From: Choanephora cucurbitarum
Taxonomy: Eukaryota; Mucoromycota; Mucoromycetes; Mucorales; Choanephoraceae
Direction: 5' to 3'
Assembly: GCA_025331435.1 (NCBI GenBank)
Contig: JAIWNI010000073.1
Location: 1-64,000, forward strand
DNA length: 64,000 bases
This document shows positions 56,120 to 64,000 of this stretch, one piece after another. Position numbers and translations under genes: made by a program. The notes under the pieces were generated by a model, which worked only from the letters and a program-made list of their open reading frames with translations, was not told where the DNA came from and searched no databases. Position 1 is the stretch's first letter. Each line of letters begins with the position of its first letter.

Positions 56120-57156
56120 TCAAACACTTCGATGAGTAGCTGAGATTGTCTGTTTTGTAAAGTGTTGTCTTGTTTTCAGATGATTGTACTTTGCCAACTG
56201 CAAATAATGCACACCAGATGTATGAGTTGAATATACTCTGACATGCAATGTATATTTAGGCTTTTGAGGCCTCTGAACAGCAGGTACATTAATCGAAAAA
56301 GTGTCTGGAAAGTAAGCTTGGCAATCGTATTCTTTCAATTCGCTTTTGTGGTCAACAAACTTTGGATCAAAATTTGTTGAATCCACGATGAAGAGAAATT
56401 CAGGGATAGATTCCTCAGAAATCAAAGTTAACGCATCTTGAGTTCTGTCTTGACTTGTAAAGTGACTCTTTATGCTATGTTGATTCGAACTGAATTCTCA
56501 AGTTACTTGTTTCTTTTTGCTTTTCTTTCTGATCCTTCAGCTTTCTTGCATTGTAAAATTGACGCATAGTAGGATATTTTCCCTTAATAAAGGACAACAT
56601 ATCTTGTACTTTGCATTCAATCTTTGATTCATCCTGCCGCTGAAAGCACATGCTAAGCTCATAGACAGGAGAAACAGACAAAAGAGAGCGGAAACTAGGA
56701 GAGACAGCATTGGAGTCTTTTGTATTTGTCATGAGAGTGTCTGCCTTTGCACTTAACAGCGCAGCTAGCCAAATTACTAATTTCGTCGTAAATCAAAGTA
56801 AATTTGACAGCTACTTTACATTCCCTATGCTTTAATGCTTCTTTACAATGAAAGCAGATCTGCGTTTTTATTTTTTCTAGCGTATAAGAAAGTCTCATAT
56901 CTTTATTAAAAAAAGAACAGATTTCTTGATCATAATAAACTGCACCAAGGCATTTCTTGTAACGAGTAGGGCAACCTTTGATGTTCTTTCTTGAACCTCC
57001 TGTCAGTGCCCAACCGATATCAAAATTACACTTGTTGAATGTATCTTCTAGGCCCTTACGTGGCTCAATAGTAAATCTTTCGAAATGCTTACCATCTGGA
57101 AACTAATTCTTAAAGTAGTTTTTCCTTCGATATTCTTTATCTGTCAATTGATTCAT
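56120..57156 (-). pseudogene. GCM/WRKY-like zinc-finger gene of the TIR element (broken)
   Basis: From MNQLTDKEYRRKNYFKN (start 57156) one frame runs through a TAG near 57105 into FPDGKHFERFTIEPRKGLED and DIGWALTGGSRKNIKGCPTR, then a Cys/His pattern (CPTRYKKC, CFHCKEALKHREC, CAVKCKGRHSH). This spacing, closing with GRHSH, is like the GCM/WRKY-type DNA-binding fingers of Mutator-like transposases. After GRHSH the frame shifts to SPSFRSLLSVSPVYELSMCF and shifts again to PEFLFIVDSTNFDPKFVDHK. No DDE core is recognisable in what remains. The nonsense codon and frame changes suggest a dead gene, although unseen introns could explain the later shifts. Confidence 0.5.
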
Positions 57157-57310
57157 GATTCGAGTGTGGTTTGTTATAGAGCAAAAAAGATGAAAAAGTG
57201 TAAAATGTAATTTTTTTTTAATTTTATTATCTTTAAAAATAATATAGTCAAACATCGCTGAGAGGTGTGACGTGGAAAACGGGCTATGAGAAGGGAAGTC
57301 AGTCAATGAC

Positions 57311-60300
57311 TTAGTCTAACAGAGGATGACTTTTGAGCGAAATTGAGCAATGGTTAATAATGTCATCGACAATTCGCTCGTTTTCGAAGGGGGAGGAATG
57401 GATGATATAGTTCCAGTAGGCTGACCAAATTCGCCACTGTGTAACAGAGAGAATTGTGAGAAGTTTCTGGTCCATTGGCACAAGAGGGTGGTGGCCTTCG
57501 AAGCAGAGCGTGTTGTAAATCTGTGTAGGTGTGAAATATATGAACGGGTAGAAGCATGCGAGGATGTCAATCCATATGGACCATTTGAAGGGACAATGAA
57601 CCACGAAGTGGGGAAAGGAGTCTACTTGTATATGGCATAGCCTGCAGCGGTCGGATGGGGCCCGTCCAAAGGTCGAGAGAACAGCTGCGGTTGGTAACTT
57701 CCGGCAAAGTAAGCGAAACCAAACGTCTCTTGCAGGCAAAGGCATAGAAACTGACCAGAATAGGCGGAGTCTACTAGCTGCGATTGGTAGACTGCGATCG
57801 GTAGCTTCGTGAAATTCGTGCATCGTATAGCCCCTTGAGGTAAAGCGTGTCCAAAGAGAGTGAGAAGTCAGCTGACTCTGTAGAGAGGAGAGCGGGGGAA
57901 CCGAAAGATCAGGGTCGATATCCTGTATAATATATTGCCAGAGAAAGGGTAGCAGTTGGATTCGTCGACGTTGCAATACATCCAAGAATAAGGTATAACA
58001 TAGTCGAGGGAATACTGTGTACTCGGCCTGTATCTTCAAACGAAGTCGTTTTTGGATTGGGTCAACAATAAGAAAGGTCTCGGCCAATAACGTAGAATGT
58101 CGATGTAGCCAATGATTCTGGGGAATGTTTCTAAACATTCTTTGTAATGGTAACTTCAGGAGAAGGCCAACAGGAAGAGTAGAAATGTCAAACTGAACTC
58201 CCAAGTGGTCGAAGGCACGAAAGATTACTGGTAGAATCGATGTGTGGGAGCAGAGTGGATGAGAACGGAAGGCAGGTTCAAACAGGGCCAGTGAGGGTAA
58301 TGTGGAAACAGGGGACAGGAAGCCTAAATGATATTTCAGAGCAGAGGTCACCAACCCGTCATCTGAACGAGAGAAGAGGCTAAAGATCCATTTCATTTGT
58401 AGCAGCAGGTGTTGTCGAGACGGTTCAAGCAGGCCTACTCCTCCTTTGGTGAAGTCAAGACAGAGTTGGTTAAAAGCCACTCTGGGATATTTGTTCTGCC
58501 AGACAAACGTATAGATCATGCTTCGCAGTTTTTCAAAGAAGCGTTTGGGAGGACTGAGGAGTCTGAGGGTGAACCAAAGTCTTGAGAGAATGAGGGTGTT
58601 GGCTACTGTGGCTCGTCCTCTCAGAGAGAGACCCCTAGCGGCGAATGCTTGTATCTGGTTTTTAATTTTCTCAAGCAACATGTTTTCGACATATCTGCGT
58701 TGAGGCACAGAGTAGCAGATATAAAACCCCAAATAACGGAAAGCGGTAGGTGCGGAGGCATGATAGTACTGGGATATGTGTTGTTCGTGAAGGAGGGTCT
58801 GCCATTGCTGATGCTCACGTCCATTCAGTGAGAAGGCCTCAGTCTTATGCTGATTGAAACGGGCATTGGATACAGCCCCATAGTTCTGAAGATGATGTTG
58901 TAGTCTAAGGAAATCATTCCTATCATTTACAAAGACACATATGTCGTCAGCGTAAGCCAAGCATTTCACCTGTTGTCTTTGGTCGGAATGGGTTGAGACA
59001 TATCCCACGTAGGACTCATCCTGAAGGATGGATAGGAGCAAAGGTTCTAATGCCAAATTGAACAAGAGAGGCGATAGAGGATCACCCTGTCGGAGGCCAC
59101 GTTCCTGATATACCGGCGATGTGAAAAACCCGTTCACATTAATGCGTACTGAGTTGCCGAAAAACAAACTATTGAGGCTGTGGATCATCGTAGAGGGAAA
59201 TCCGAACGCATGCAGTACCTGAGTAAGGTAAGTACCTAACACCCTATCATAGGCCTTTTCCTGGTCCAATAAGAGGCCGATGCCCGGTGCTGATTGATGC
59301 TGTGCCTGTTGTACGATCAAATGCACCAGCAAACCATTTTCCCCAATGAATCTGCCAGGCAGAAAGCCTGTTTGATAGGGGTTGATCAACCTAGACACTA
59401 TGGGAGCCATCCTCTTGGTCAGCAATCTAGTAAACACCTTCGCATCACAATTGATTAGAGATATGGGTCTCCAATTTTTCAGATCCTGAAGATCGTTTTT
59501 CTTGGGGAGAAGTCGTACCCGGATATCCTTCCATGAGGGAGGGATAATACCTTTGGTAAGTGCATCATTATAAACCTCTTCAACGAGTGATTCTAAGATT
59601 GGAAGGCTAAAAAGTAGATTGAGGTAAGTATAACCTAATCCGTCACTACCTGGACTGCTCTGCTTGGGGCTTCTCTTGGATAGGTGCTGAAGGGTTTCAC
59701 TTGTGATATAGTCCATCAATTCATCTTTGTCATCCTCGCTTAGTCGTCGGTCAAAGCGGATGGTCTGCAGATATTGATCTATGGAATCCCTACTTACCGG
59801 ATCAGCAGTATATAGATTCTGGTAAAACCTATGTGCGATCGTCTCCATGTCTTTCTGGTTGGTATGTGTGTGATCAGGGATGGTACTCGACGTATCCCGC
59901 AGACCTGTCATACGCTGTTGCGCGGTCCTCCGAGTGTGTATCGATTTGAGGTATGAGATGTTTTTCTCTCCATTCTCCTGCCAGCGGATGCCTGATTTAA
60001 GGATTGCAATCTGAGCTATTTCCTGCTGCAGAGTCTGAATCTGGCGGTCTAGAGGAGGTAGAAGCAGCGATCTGAGTGATGGCGTTGGCTTCGTTCGAAG
60101 TATTCTGTTCCGACGTTTTTCCAGTAAACGCAGAGTGCGTGTTCTCCAATCGTTGTATTCTACAGAGTAGGACTTAATCACCCTGCGAGTGGTTTCCTTT
60201 ACCTGTTCCCATTTCTGCTGAGCAGTAAGGTCTTCCTGCCAGCCTGTCATCAGTTTTTGTAGTCTTAGTTCTAGGTGGGTGCGCAGTTTTGAGTGTGATG

Positions 60301-61087
60301 CATAAGTCGGATTACCCCTCCAGAGCCCAGGGCCTGTCGAAGAGGTACCCATACGGATATGCACACTCAGCACAGAATGGTCTGACCAGATGCTAGGGAG
60401 TGGGGAAATGTCAGTGTCACATAGGCCTATTGAAATATCCTTTCCTAAGTAGATGTAATCAATGGTTGACATGGAGTAGTCGGTCCCTCTTTTGCGTTGG
60501 AAAGTGGGGAAATCTTGTAGGTCGCCGGTATTCATAGCGTTGTAGAAAGTTTGACTTAGCATACTCCTCCATCTTTGTGATGTGGATGTAGTTAAGTCGC
60601 TTTGTCGCAAGTGTGAGTAGTTGAAGTCACCAGATATAATAAGTTGATCGAAATCAATGATATTTCGCATATTGTCTAGGAGATCATGAAGATGTCTAAA
60701 GAATGTACGGCGAGCCGTACTGGCTCCTGCAGGAGCGTACAGGTTCAGTAGATAAAAAGGTTCATGTTGCTGTTGGGTGTGTTCAACTTGGATGAGTTGA
60801 ATTCTTTCAGAGTCAAAGAAAGAGGACGTGTCAATTACAGAGAGTTGTAGGTCATTTGAAAAGGACACAATTCCCACTTTGGACGTCCAGAAAGATTGGT
60901 TGCATTGGAAAAGCATATTGAGACGGGTACCTTGGTCAGTGTGTCTGACTTGGGTTTCTTGAAAGCATATAATATCGTATTGTTGAAGTCGAAGATAACG
61001 GATGTAATCTTTTTGTAAAGGAGTGGAATGGGTTTTCACTAAGCTATTTGCATTTAGTGAGGCATATTTTAGCATAATTTCTTTCAT
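57311..61087 (-). CDS. LINE ORF2 (copy 2): AP endonuclease-reverse transcriptase
   Basis: 1258 residues, identical in translation to the copy-1 ORF2, with the same endonuclease (ISGDFNYSHL, WSDHSVLSV), RT (AYADD) and C-terminal CCHC motifs. Fully open. Confidence 0.95.
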   Translation of the reverse strand: MKEIMLKYASLNANSLVKTHSTPLQKDYIRYLRLQQYDIICFQETQVRHTDQGTRLNMLFQCNQSFWTSKVGIVSFSNDLQLSVIDTSSFFDSERIQLIQVEHTQQQHEPFYLLNLYAPAGASTARRTFFRHLHDLLDNMRNIIDFDQLIISGDFNYSHLRQSDLTTSTSQRWRSMLSQTFYNAMNTGDLQDFPTFQRKRGTDYSMSTIDYIYLGKDISIGLCDTDISPLPSIWSDHSVLSVHIRMGTSSTGPGLWRGNPTYASHSKLRTHLELRLQKLMTGWQEDLTAQQKWEQVKETTRRVIKSYSVEYNDWRTRTLRLLEKRRNRILRTKPTPSLRSLLLPPLDRQIQTLQQEIAQIAILKSGIRWQENGEKNISYLKSIHTRRTAQQRMTGLRDTSSTIPDHTHTNQKDMETIAHRFYQNLYTADPVSRDSIDQYLQTIRFDRRLSEDDKDELMDYITSETLQHLSKRSPKQSSPGSDGLGYTYLNLLFSLPILESLVEEVYNDALTKGIIPPSWKDIRVRLLPKKNDLQDLKNWRPISLINCDAKVFTRLLTKRMAPIVSRLINPYQTGFLPGRFIGENGLLVHLIVQQAQHQSAPGIGLLLDQEKAYDRVLGTYLTQVLHAFGFPSTMIHSLNSLFFGNSVRINVNGFFTSPVYQERGLRQGDPLSPLLFNLALEPLLLSILQDESYVGYVSTHSDQRQQVKCLAYADDICVFVNDRNDFLRLQHHLQNYGAVSNARFNQHKTEAFSLNGREHQQWQTLLHEQHISQYYHASAPTAFRYLGFYICYSVPQRRYVENMLLEKIKNQIQAFAARGLSLRGRATVANTLILSRLWFTLRLLSPPKRFFEKLRSMIYTFVWQNKYPRVAFNQLCLDFTKGGVGLLEPSRQHLLLQMKWIFSLFSRSDDGLVTSALKYHLGFLSPVSTLPSLALFEPAFRSHPLCSHTSILPVIFRAFDHLGVQFDISTLPVGLLLKLPLQRMFRNIPQNHWLHRHSTLLAETFLIVDPIQKRLRLKIQAEYTVFPRLCYTLFLDVLQRRRIQLLPFLWQYIIQDIDPDLSVPPLSSLQSQLTSHSLWTRFTSRGYTMHEFHEATDRSLPIAASRLRLFWSVSMPLPARDVWFRLLCRKLPTAAVLSTFGRAPSDRCRLCHIQVDSFPHFVVHCPFKWSIWIDILACFYPFIYFTPTQIYNTLCFEGHHPLVPMDQKLLTILSVTQWRIWSAYWNYIIHSSPFENERIVDDIINHCSISLKSHPLLD

Positions 61088-61104
61088 AAAAATATAGAGA
61101 AAAC

Positions 61105-62517
61105 TTATTGAGGGGAAGCGCCATTGTGCTCCTGGTTCGTAATGTTCTCTATACTCCTCTCTACTACATCTAGTTCTTTTGTGAGTTGATCTAGTGTTTC
61201 ACTTTCTGTAGCGGACAATTCCACGCCTGCAGGGTGGGATTTGAGCTGCTGGATCTGCTGGACGTATGTCTTTTTGGCTTTTAAGGCGGAAGCTAATACC
61301 TGTTCTATGTCTTTGTTAGCCTCCGATAGCAGGAGGTCCTTTTCTTCGTGGGATACTGTGTCCACTTCATCTGTATCGATATCCGAGTGGGACAACTCGC
61401 TGTCGTCGTCAGACTCACTCATGGGGTCAAAGTCTTTGTCGTTCTCATCATCTTCGCTCATAAAGTCATCAGCCAATGTGGGTGTTGTGGTCTGATGGGA
61501 AGTCGAATGACTCTCTGGATGTGGTGTAGGCGTAGATGTTTCCGCATATGCCGATTTCATTGCCTCCCTTGAAGGAGCAGGTGCCGGAGATGATCGCTTC
61601 GGCATCTTCCGCTTTTTGTTTTGAGTAGCAACGTTCTTACGAGGGCATTCGAAAGAGCGATGTCCCAATTGATTACATGAGTAACAAATAATCCGGGCTT
61701 TTGCCTTATCACACTCAAATTTGGTATGATTTGTCTGGTGACAGTAGCGACACCAGGTGGGCATGTTGTGCCATGTTGCATGAAAAACGTCGTTGCTATC
61801 TTCGCACCAAGGAATGTTGTGATCTAGTGGTTGGTGCTTAATCGACTGGTCCTGACTATCTGTGGTAGGTGACTGCTGTTCCTGAGTAATGATGGCAAGT
61901 ACTGCATATCCTGTGCCAAGGAAAATGCCAGTAACTGGCTCGGTATGGATACCAACGTCTACCACTTGTCCAAACGGTTTCAAACTCTGTTTCAAGCCCT
62001 CCAAAACCTCTGTTCGGGAGAGAGGAGGAAGGTTGGTCAATTTCAAGTCGATGTATGTGGACTCAACATCGGAAGCTCTGCACGGGTACACTTTGGTCTT
62101 ACTTTTACCAAAGAAGACCCCATTTGTTTCGAGGTCATTGTCGTCCTTTTCTTTGGCAATATATGCCTCTAAGTAGTGAAGTTGCTTGTCATTGATTACT
62201 GAACAGGCGTGAACACCCGGGTGTTGCTTGCCGAGTTCCTGAATACACTGTAGGTCGCTGTACTGCTTGCCGATGCGAGAGATGTCAAGCAAGAAAGCAT
62301 TCGGGCGTCTAGACGATCTATAGATCCGAGAGTGGATCTCTATTACTGGTGTGTCGCTGTCTGTGTGAGAGGCCTGTACATCGCTATGCATCAGTGACAC
62401 CTTGTGCTTGGAGGTGAGCACTTGAGCATAGGTTTTCTTTTTTGGCTGTATAATTGGTGGCGAAGCCGGTTCAGACTCCGCTCTCCGAAAAAACTGTTGG
62501 GAGTTGGGAAGAGCCAT
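61105..62517 (-). CDS. LINE ORF1 (copy 2): CCHC nucleic-acid-binding protein
   Basis: 470 residues from MALPNSQQFFRRAESEPASP, identical to copy 1. The open frame can be extended 15 codons upstream (to 62562), but those codons lie in the target duplication and TIR sequence, outside the LINE, so the start at 62517 is chosen. It is separated from ORF2 by 17 bp. Confidence 0.9.
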   Translation of the reverse strand: MALPNSQQFFRRAESEPASPPIIQPKKKTYAQVLTSKHKVSLMHSDVQASHTDSDTPVIEIHSRIYRSSRRPNAFLLDISRIGKQYSDLQCIQELGKQHPGVHACSVINDKQLHYLEAYIAKEKDDNDLETNGVFFGKSKTKVYPCRASDVESTYIDLKLTNLPPLSRTEVLEGLKQSLKPFGQVVDVGIHTEPVTGIFLGTGYAVLAIITQEQQSPTTDSQDQSIKHQPLDHNIPWCEDSNDVFHATWHNMPTWCRYCHQTNHTKFECDKAKARIICYSCNQLGHRSFECPRKNVATQNKKRKMPKRSSPAPAPSREAMKSAYAETSTPTPHPESHSTSHQTTTPTLADDFMSEDDENDKDFDPMSESDDDSELSHSDIDTDEVDTVSHEEKDLLLSEANKDIEQVLASALKAKKTYVQQIQQLKSHPAGVELSATESETLDQLTKELDVVERSIENITNQEHNGASPQ

Positions 62518-62560
62518 GTGTAAAATGTAATTTCTGACTGTGGCTTGATCAGTACTATTC

Positions 62561-62620
62561 AAACTCCGGGTACACAGGTTTTAGTACACAGGTTTTAGTA
62601 CACAGGTTTTATCTGCCCTC
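62561..62620 (-). repeat. Right terminal inverted repeat with 14-bp tandem units
   Basis: 60 bp. On the plus strand it reads three successive AGTACACAGGTTTT-type units then ATCTGCCCTC. Inverse of 50455-50500, which has one unit fewer. Confidence 0.7.
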
Positions 62621-62624
62621 GAAG

Positions 62625-64000
62625 TAGATCAAGAACTTGAAATTGATGTAGACATTGGGCCAGGTTCATGGCAATTTAATCCTGTATTATTGCAAGATAA
62701 GCAATTCTGTTGTCTTTTAGACCAGAGCGTCACAACTTTCTTTGCTGAATTGGATCTAACACTACTGGACGTTGCGCCAAGAGATCCTCTTCTAGAGCTC
62801 AGAACTACCTCAGCACCTCCCCTCCTTGAGAGAGACTTGGTCAAGATACGCCGCCGACAAGAAACTTGGGAATGCCTGAAACGGCTGCTTCGGCTGACAG
62901 CTCAGTCGTTTAGCAGACATTCTTCAGCCCGTGCTAAAGTGAGTTTGTCTCGCTTACAACAGCTTTTGCTACAGCTAATCAATGGGGCTGACGATTTGGC
63001 CAGAGGGACTACACGGACCCAGCTTGCACTTTTGGATGCCCAAATTGAACAACTCCTGGAGACCCAAACAGCGCAATACCGTCTTCATACTGCTACCAGG
63101 TGGCATGAAGCGGGTGAACGCAATAACAAATAATTTTTCGGCACGTTGAAAGCTCGGCAAAATGCACAGACAATTTATGGGCTCACAAACTCTAGTACAG
63201 GAGAGTTGAGACAGGACATTGATGGCATGCTACAAGAAGCGGCCTCTTTCTATACTGCCTTATATAGCCCGGATCCGATTGATCAACTGGCAGTTGACTC
63301 TCTATTGAGTTCTATACCACCAGAAGTTGGTTTGACAGATGAAGATCAGGAGTCCCTTGTGTATCCTCCCACTATGGATGGATTGCATGACCTGCTCAAG
63401 CATGTGCCATTAGGCAAAATCCCAGGGCTAGATGGGTTGCCTTTCGAGCTTTATCGATATCTGATAGGTCGCCATGAACACGTTCTCCATTTGTTACTTT
63501 CTGTCTTGCAGGACGCTCTTACGGGCTCTCTCCCTTCATCTTGGCAGTTTACCAGAATGGTTTTGTTGTACAAAAAAGGGGATCCAACGACTTTGAAGAA
63601 CTGGCGTCCGCTCTCCCTAATCAATGCCGATGCTAAGCTTTTCACCAAACTCTTGGCTAACCGACTCAATTTGGTCCTGCCGGAGTTGATTAACCCTTTC
63701 CAGACGGGCTTCCTACCTAACCGCCTTATTTCATATAATGGCTGGATTAATCATACCATGATGTCAACTCTACGGGCTTCGGGTTCTACAGAGGTCCAAG
63801 TGGCAGTACTATTGGATGCGGAAAAGGCATACGATCGGGTTCACCCTGAGTATCTCAGACAGGTATTGACTCGATTTGGCATACCATCAGACCTAGTCCA
63901 TTGCTTGTCAACCCTCTTCTTCACCACTAAGATTCGTATCTCTATCAATGGATGGATGGGCTCACCTGTTCTTCAGAGCTGAGGCCTTAGGCAAGGCGAT
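62625..64000 (+). pseudogene. Third LINE, 5'-truncated and degenerate, cut by window end
   Basis: Coding similarity begins directly at the TIR-element edge (VDQELEIDVDIGPGSWQFNP, the endonuclease-RT linker) and runs through RT blocks: YKKGDPTTLKNWRPLSLINA, NPFQTGFLPNRLISYNGWIN, VLLDAEKAYDRVHPEY, and GLRQGD at the window edge. Two in-frame stops (TAA at about 63132 and TGA at about 63980) break it. It is a different, older family from the identical pair: the same L1-type architecture but diverged sequence. The endonuclease domain lies upstream of the junction and is not found on the far side of the composite. Confidence 0.8.

Larger units (their letters stand above)
57214..62517 (-). mobile_element. 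LINE copy 2, inverted relative to copy 1
   Basis: Second full-length copy of the same LINE, on the minus strand. It is flanked by a 16-bp duplication (GTGTAAAATGTAATTT) at 57198-57213 and 62518-62533. Its 5' end is at the ORF1 ATG and its 3' end at an A-run, with a tail shorter than in copy 1. Both encoded proteins are identical to copy 1. Confidence 0.94.
50455..62620. mobile_element. TIR DNA transposon carrying two nested LINE copies
   Basis: Left TIR 50455-50500 and right TIR 62561-62620 are inverted copies, both starting GAGGGCAGATAAAACCTGTG and both ending in ACCCGGAGTTT on the inside; the right TIR holds one extra 14-bp unit. Flanks carry GAAG at 50451-50454 and 62621-62624, a possible 4-bp target duplication. 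Removing the two LINE insertions (each with its own duplication) leaves about 1.5 kb of element sequence: TIRs plus the broken zinc-finger gene at 56120-57156. The superfamily is not settled: the GCM/WRKY-like finger suggests Mutator-like, but a 4-bp duplication does not. Confidence 0.6.

Noticed and set aside
62518..62562. 15-codon N-terminal extension of LINE copy-2 ORF1
   Set aside because: Lies outside the LINE, in the target duplication and TIR sequence; absent from copy 1.

Overview
The window comes from a filamentous fungus, most likely Mucoromycota (Mucorales-like). The DNA is AT-rich, genes are split by short introns (mostly 52-90 bp, GTAAG/GTATG donors, TAG/CAG acceptors), and conserved eukaryotic genes (PCNA, mitochondrial ATP synthase alpha, VPS51, an SNX8/Mvp1-type nexin) are mixed with fungal types (Kre9/KNH-like and LysM secreted proteins, DUF3020, MET2). 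A phosphorylase-kinase regulatory subunit, absent from yeasts, is also present. The species cannot be named from the sequence alone. Exon joins were read by eye and are given as coordinates.

Layout. 1-16.5 kb is a gene-dense housekeeping block: a DUF3020 regulator (-), two secreted KNH-like proteins facing away from each other (- at 2.9-3.5 kb, + at 5.3-6.4 kb), a large phosphorylase-kinase alpha/beta-like gene (-), VPS51 (-), a divergently transcribed mitochondrial-type protein (+) and a secreted LysM protein (-). 16.5-22.8 kb looks empty by ORF length, but at least one small five-exon coiled-coil gene (21.3-22.0 kb, -) can be assembled and a second, larger multi-exon gene is possible. 22.8-29.1 kb is an intact Ty3/gypsy chromovirus with 508-bp LTRs identical by eye and a 5-bp target duplication. 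A tRNA-Leu(AAG) follows at 29.9 kb.

31.5-46 kb is a second gene block: homoserine O-acetyltransferase (MET2), two tandem arrestin-fold proteins with LPxY motifs, PCNA, Mvp1/SNX8 and ATP1. From 46.3 kb to the end the window is almost all mobile DNA: a dead Tc1/mariner-like element, a dead DIRS-type element that has lost its RNase H segment, and a composite at 50.45-62.62 kb. In the composite, one TIR-bounded DNA transposon (about 1.5 kb of own sequence, with a broken zinc-finger gene) carries two identical full-length LINE copies in opposite orientation, each with its own target-site duplication. The result is a 12-kb near-palindrome with a 1.4-kb loop. The window ends inside a third, degenerate LINE.

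Functional links: VPS51 and Mvp1 both serve endosome-to-Golgi/vacuole sorting, and the two arrestins are likely ubiquitin-ligase adaptors for membrane cargo on that route. The KNH-like and LysM proteins are secreted wall- or chitin-associated. The repeat-rich 3' third is the accessory part, and its convergent LINE pair is a plausible natural source of double-stranded RNA.
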